Shown: positions 61,817-64,000 of the stretch, in pieces
How positions within the stretch are numbered: position 1 is the stretch's first letter
Layout of the letters: the number at the start of each line of letters is the position of its first letter
DNA from: Chitinophaga sp. LS1
GTDB taxonomy: Bacteria > Bacteroidota > Bacteroidia > Chitinophagales > Chitinophagaceae
DNA length: 64,000 bases
NCBI RefSeq assembly: GCF_034274695.1
Contig: NZ_CP128362.1
Span: forward strand, 558,001 to 622,000
Direction: 5' to 3'
Position numbers and translations under genes: made by a program
Notes under the pieces: model-generated
What the model saw: only the letters and a program-made list of their open reading frames with translations
Database searches by the model: none
Told to the model about the DNA's origin: nothing

Positions 61817-64000
61817 TTAGAATCCTACATTCAATCCAAACATAAAGCCGCGGGTGCCCATATATGGAGTACGGCTATCTGAAGCATTCAGGGCATCAAC
61901 GCCTGGTGTCAGACCTGTATCTCTTACGTAGTCAGGATCGTTACCTGTATACTTCGTGATAATAAAGAGGTTAGATGCAGTCAGGTACAATCTCAGGCTC
62001 TGGATCGTCTTTTTGCTCTTGAATGGAACAGTATAACCCAGGGTTAACTCATCCAGTTTCATGAAATTACCTTTCTCTATGTAATAGTCAGAATACTGAT
62101 AACCGCCAGTGATCTTACCATTCTTGGTAAATGCTGTTTTCAGCACATTGCTGGGCAATGAAGCTTTTGAACCGTAGAACATTTCCATGGTGTTCAGGAT
62201 ATTGTAACCAAACTTGCCTCGCAGGAACGCTCTCAGATCAAAGTTCTTGTACTTGAAAGTGTTGGTGATACCCAGGTATACTTTAGGCACCGCATTCCCA
62301 ATCACAGCAAAGTCTTTTTCACTATCCAGCTGGTCAGCAGAAGCTTTGGTACCATCTGCTTTGTAGAACAGCCAGTCACCGGAATCAGTCAGACCAGCAA
62401 AACGCTTACCGTAGAAGTTACCGATACGGTCACCTTCGTAAGTACGGATCGCATTACCCAGCGCACCATAACCACCAATATCAGCATAAGACTGGTATTT
62501 GATTGTATACAGTTCATTAGAATAACGGTCCAGTATATTTTTCGAATTGCTGAATGCTAAGTCTACTGTCCAGGAGAAATCCTTTGTTCTGACAGGTACG
62601 CCACTAAGGGTGATTTCCACACCTTTGGAAGATACCTGGCCTACGTTTGCATAGATGCTACTGGTCACAAAAGGAGGAAGCTGGGTCGTTACGTTTTCCA
62701 GCAGATCTTTGGTGATACGTTTGTACACATCGATCGCACCGGAGAGGCGGCCTTTGAAGAAACTGAAGTCAACACCTACGTTGTATTCAGATTTCCTTTC
62801 CCATTTCAGATCCGGGTTAGGATTTTTGTTAGGACCATAAGTCTGGCGCCATACCCCATCCGGATTCAGATAGTTACCACCGGTACCTAGTGTCACCAGT
62901 GAGCTGTAGTTGTTGATACCAGAGTTACCGGTTACACCATAACCAGCTCTCAGTTTCAGGTCGTCCAGGAAAGTAGCACCCTGCATGAAAGGTTCATCAC
63001 GCATGTTCCAACCCAAAGACAACGCCGGGAAATTACCCCATTTGTTGTTCGCACCGAAACGGGAAGAACCTTCATGACGCAGAATCACGCTGGCCATGTA
63101 TTTATCTTTGTAGTTATAGTTCACTCTACCAAAGAATGCGATGAGCTTATTATCATTTTTATAGCTGCTCATGCTTGCTTTACCAGTCAGGAGCTGGTTA
63201 CCCGCACCCAGATTATTTTCCTCGAAGATGTCATTTACGAAGCCGTAGTTACTGGCATCAAAATATTGTTCTACTTCATAACGGTAGCTATAACCACCAA
63301 TAGCGGTGAAGTTATGGTCCTTGTTAACAGTGATATTATATTCCAGTGTGGGTTCTACAGCATATTTAAGGTTCAGGAAAGAAGACTGCCATGCATAGCC
63401 GGAGGAATCATAGTTTTCAACAGACAGCTCAGATAGCAGGTCCGCATAACCACCTTCAGAATAGCTATCGCGGGTTACAGAACCAAAAATGGATGCTTTC
63501 AGCCCCTTCACGATATCGAGGGATACCTTCGCATCGCCTGAAGTAGTTTGCTGCTGGCGAATGTCAGTTTGCTGGTGCAATCTGGCCAGTTCGTTGGTAC
63601 TGGTTTGCTCAAAATACCAGGAGCCATCAGGGTTGTATGGAGAATAAGTAGGGTTAAAAGTATAATACCCCTGCAGGTTACCACCATCTGTCAGCAGGTT
63701 CGATTTATTGAAGTTGGTAGCGAGGTTGAACTGGGAAGTCAACCGATCATTCAAACCTTTGGAGGTGATGCTCAGACGACCACCATATTGCTGACGTTCA
63801 TTTTCCTTCAGGATACCTTCCTGATTCAGGTAATACACACTTGCACGATAGTTGGACTGTTCACCACCACCAGAAAATGCCAGGTTATGGTTTTGCGTTA
63901 AGTTGTCGTGATTTACCAGCAGGTCTACGAAATCAGTTCTGTAACCTTTGTCAATAGCATTGATTTCACCATCAGCAATCTTCGCTGCATATTCATCAGC
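61817..64000 (-). CDS. SusC/RagA-family TonB-linked transporter, C-terminal part (5' end outside window)
   Basis: The frame stays open to the last base, so about 727 C-terminal residues are present and the signal peptide and plug are missing. The visible part has typical SusC barrel segments: HNLAFSGGGEQSNYRASVYYLNQEGIL, NYKDKYMASVILRHEGSSRFGANNKWGNFPALSLGWN, LKLRAGYGVTGNSGINNYSSL, YNVGVDFSFFKGRLSGAIDVYKR and the end RGFMFGLNVGF. It is followed after 25 bases by its SusD gene. Confidence 0.93.
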   Translation of the reverse strand, partial: ADEYAAKIADGEINAIDKGYRTDFVDLLVNHDNLTQNHNLAFSGGGEQSNYRASVYYLNQEGILKENERQQYGGRLSITSKGLNDRLTSQFNLATNFNKSNLLTDGGNLQGYYTFNPTYSPYNPDGSWYFEQTSTNELARLHQQTDIRQQQTTSGDAKVSLDIVKGLKASIFGSVTRDSYSEGGYADLLSELSVENYDSSGYAWQSSFLNLKYAVEPTLEYNITVNKDHNFTAIGGYSYRYEVEQYFDASNYGFVNDIFEENNLGAGNQLLTGKASMSSYKNDNKLIAFFGRVNYNYKDKYMASVILRHEGSSRFGANNKWGNFPALSLGWNMRDEPFMQGATFLDDLKLRAGYGVTGNSGINNYSSLVTLGTGGNYLNPDGVWRQTYGPNKNPNPDLKWERKSEYNVGVDFSFFKGRLSGAIDVYKRITKDLLENVTTQLPPFVTSSIYANVGQVSSKGVEITLSGVPVRTKDFSWTVDLAFSNSKNILDRYSNELYTIKYQSYADIGGYGALGNAIRTYEGDRIGNFYGKRFAGLTDSGDWLFYKADGTKASADQLDSEKDFAVIGNAVPKVYLGITNTFKYKNFDLRAFLRGKFGYNILNTMEMFYGSKASLPSNVLKTAFTKNGKITGGYQYSDYYIEKGNFMKLDELTLGYTVPFKSKKTIQSLRLYLTASNLFIITKYTGNDPDYVRDTGLTPGVDALNASDSRTPYMGTRGFMFGLNVGF

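Overview
The window reads as accessory chromosome of a glycan-degrading Bacteroidota, most likely a Chitinophaga-type member of the Chitinophagaceae (inference). The supporting signs are five SusC/SusD-type outer-membrane systems or parts of them, a hybrid two-component regulator (HTCS), a C-terminal type IX secretion sorting domain, the DUF1501/DUF1800 pair, and several matches to the Bacteroidota -7 promoter box TAnnTTTG. There is one tRNA (Lys, CTT) and no rRNA, CRISPR array or prophage.

Layout. 1-1000: tail of a SusD lipoprotein. 1.2-7.0 kb: a divergent EF-G paralogue without the catalytic histidine, an ABC exporter and small genes including a DUF983 protein. 7.2-13.6 kb: a TonB-dependent receptor with a small His-rich partner, then DUF1501 and DUF1800 genes. 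13.9-16.6 kb: an S24-like protein without HTH, a DUF6934-type two-gene cassette and a DUF1080-like secreted protein. 17-20.2 kb: tRNA-Lys, a thiolase and a GH71/99-like lipoprotein. 20.4-22 kb: a frameshifted IS110-family transposase among intergenic repeats. 22-29 kb: small secreted proteins and a SusCD pair. 29.6-42.7 kb: a polysaccharide utilisation locus (PUL) with HTCS, SusC, SusD, GH35 beta-galactosidase, an LVIVD-repeat lipoprotein and a small envelope protein. 42.8-47.6 kb: VOC protein, XRE regulator, MarR regulator divergent from an MFS exporter, TPR protein. 47.9-58.9 kb: a second PUL (GH92, endonuclease/exonuclease/phosphatase-fold protein, SusD, SusC) divergent from an unusual membrane-spanning regulator with LamG-like, Kelch, transmembrane and SARP-like parts. 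58.9-64 kb: DNA polymerase IV and another SusCD pair cut by the window end.

How the genes fit together. The GH35 locus is probably a galactoside PUL under its HTCS; the GH92 locus is probably an alpha-mannoside PUL controlled by the divergent one-polypeptide regulator. In both, SusC/SusD would capture oligosaccharides at the surface for the enzymes. The most interesting unexplained material is that regulator, the EF-G paralogue, and three kinds of intergenic structure: a roughly 115-bp MITE-like element, 54-55-bp tandem units, and pairs of perfect 18-20-bp hairpins found at three separate loci.
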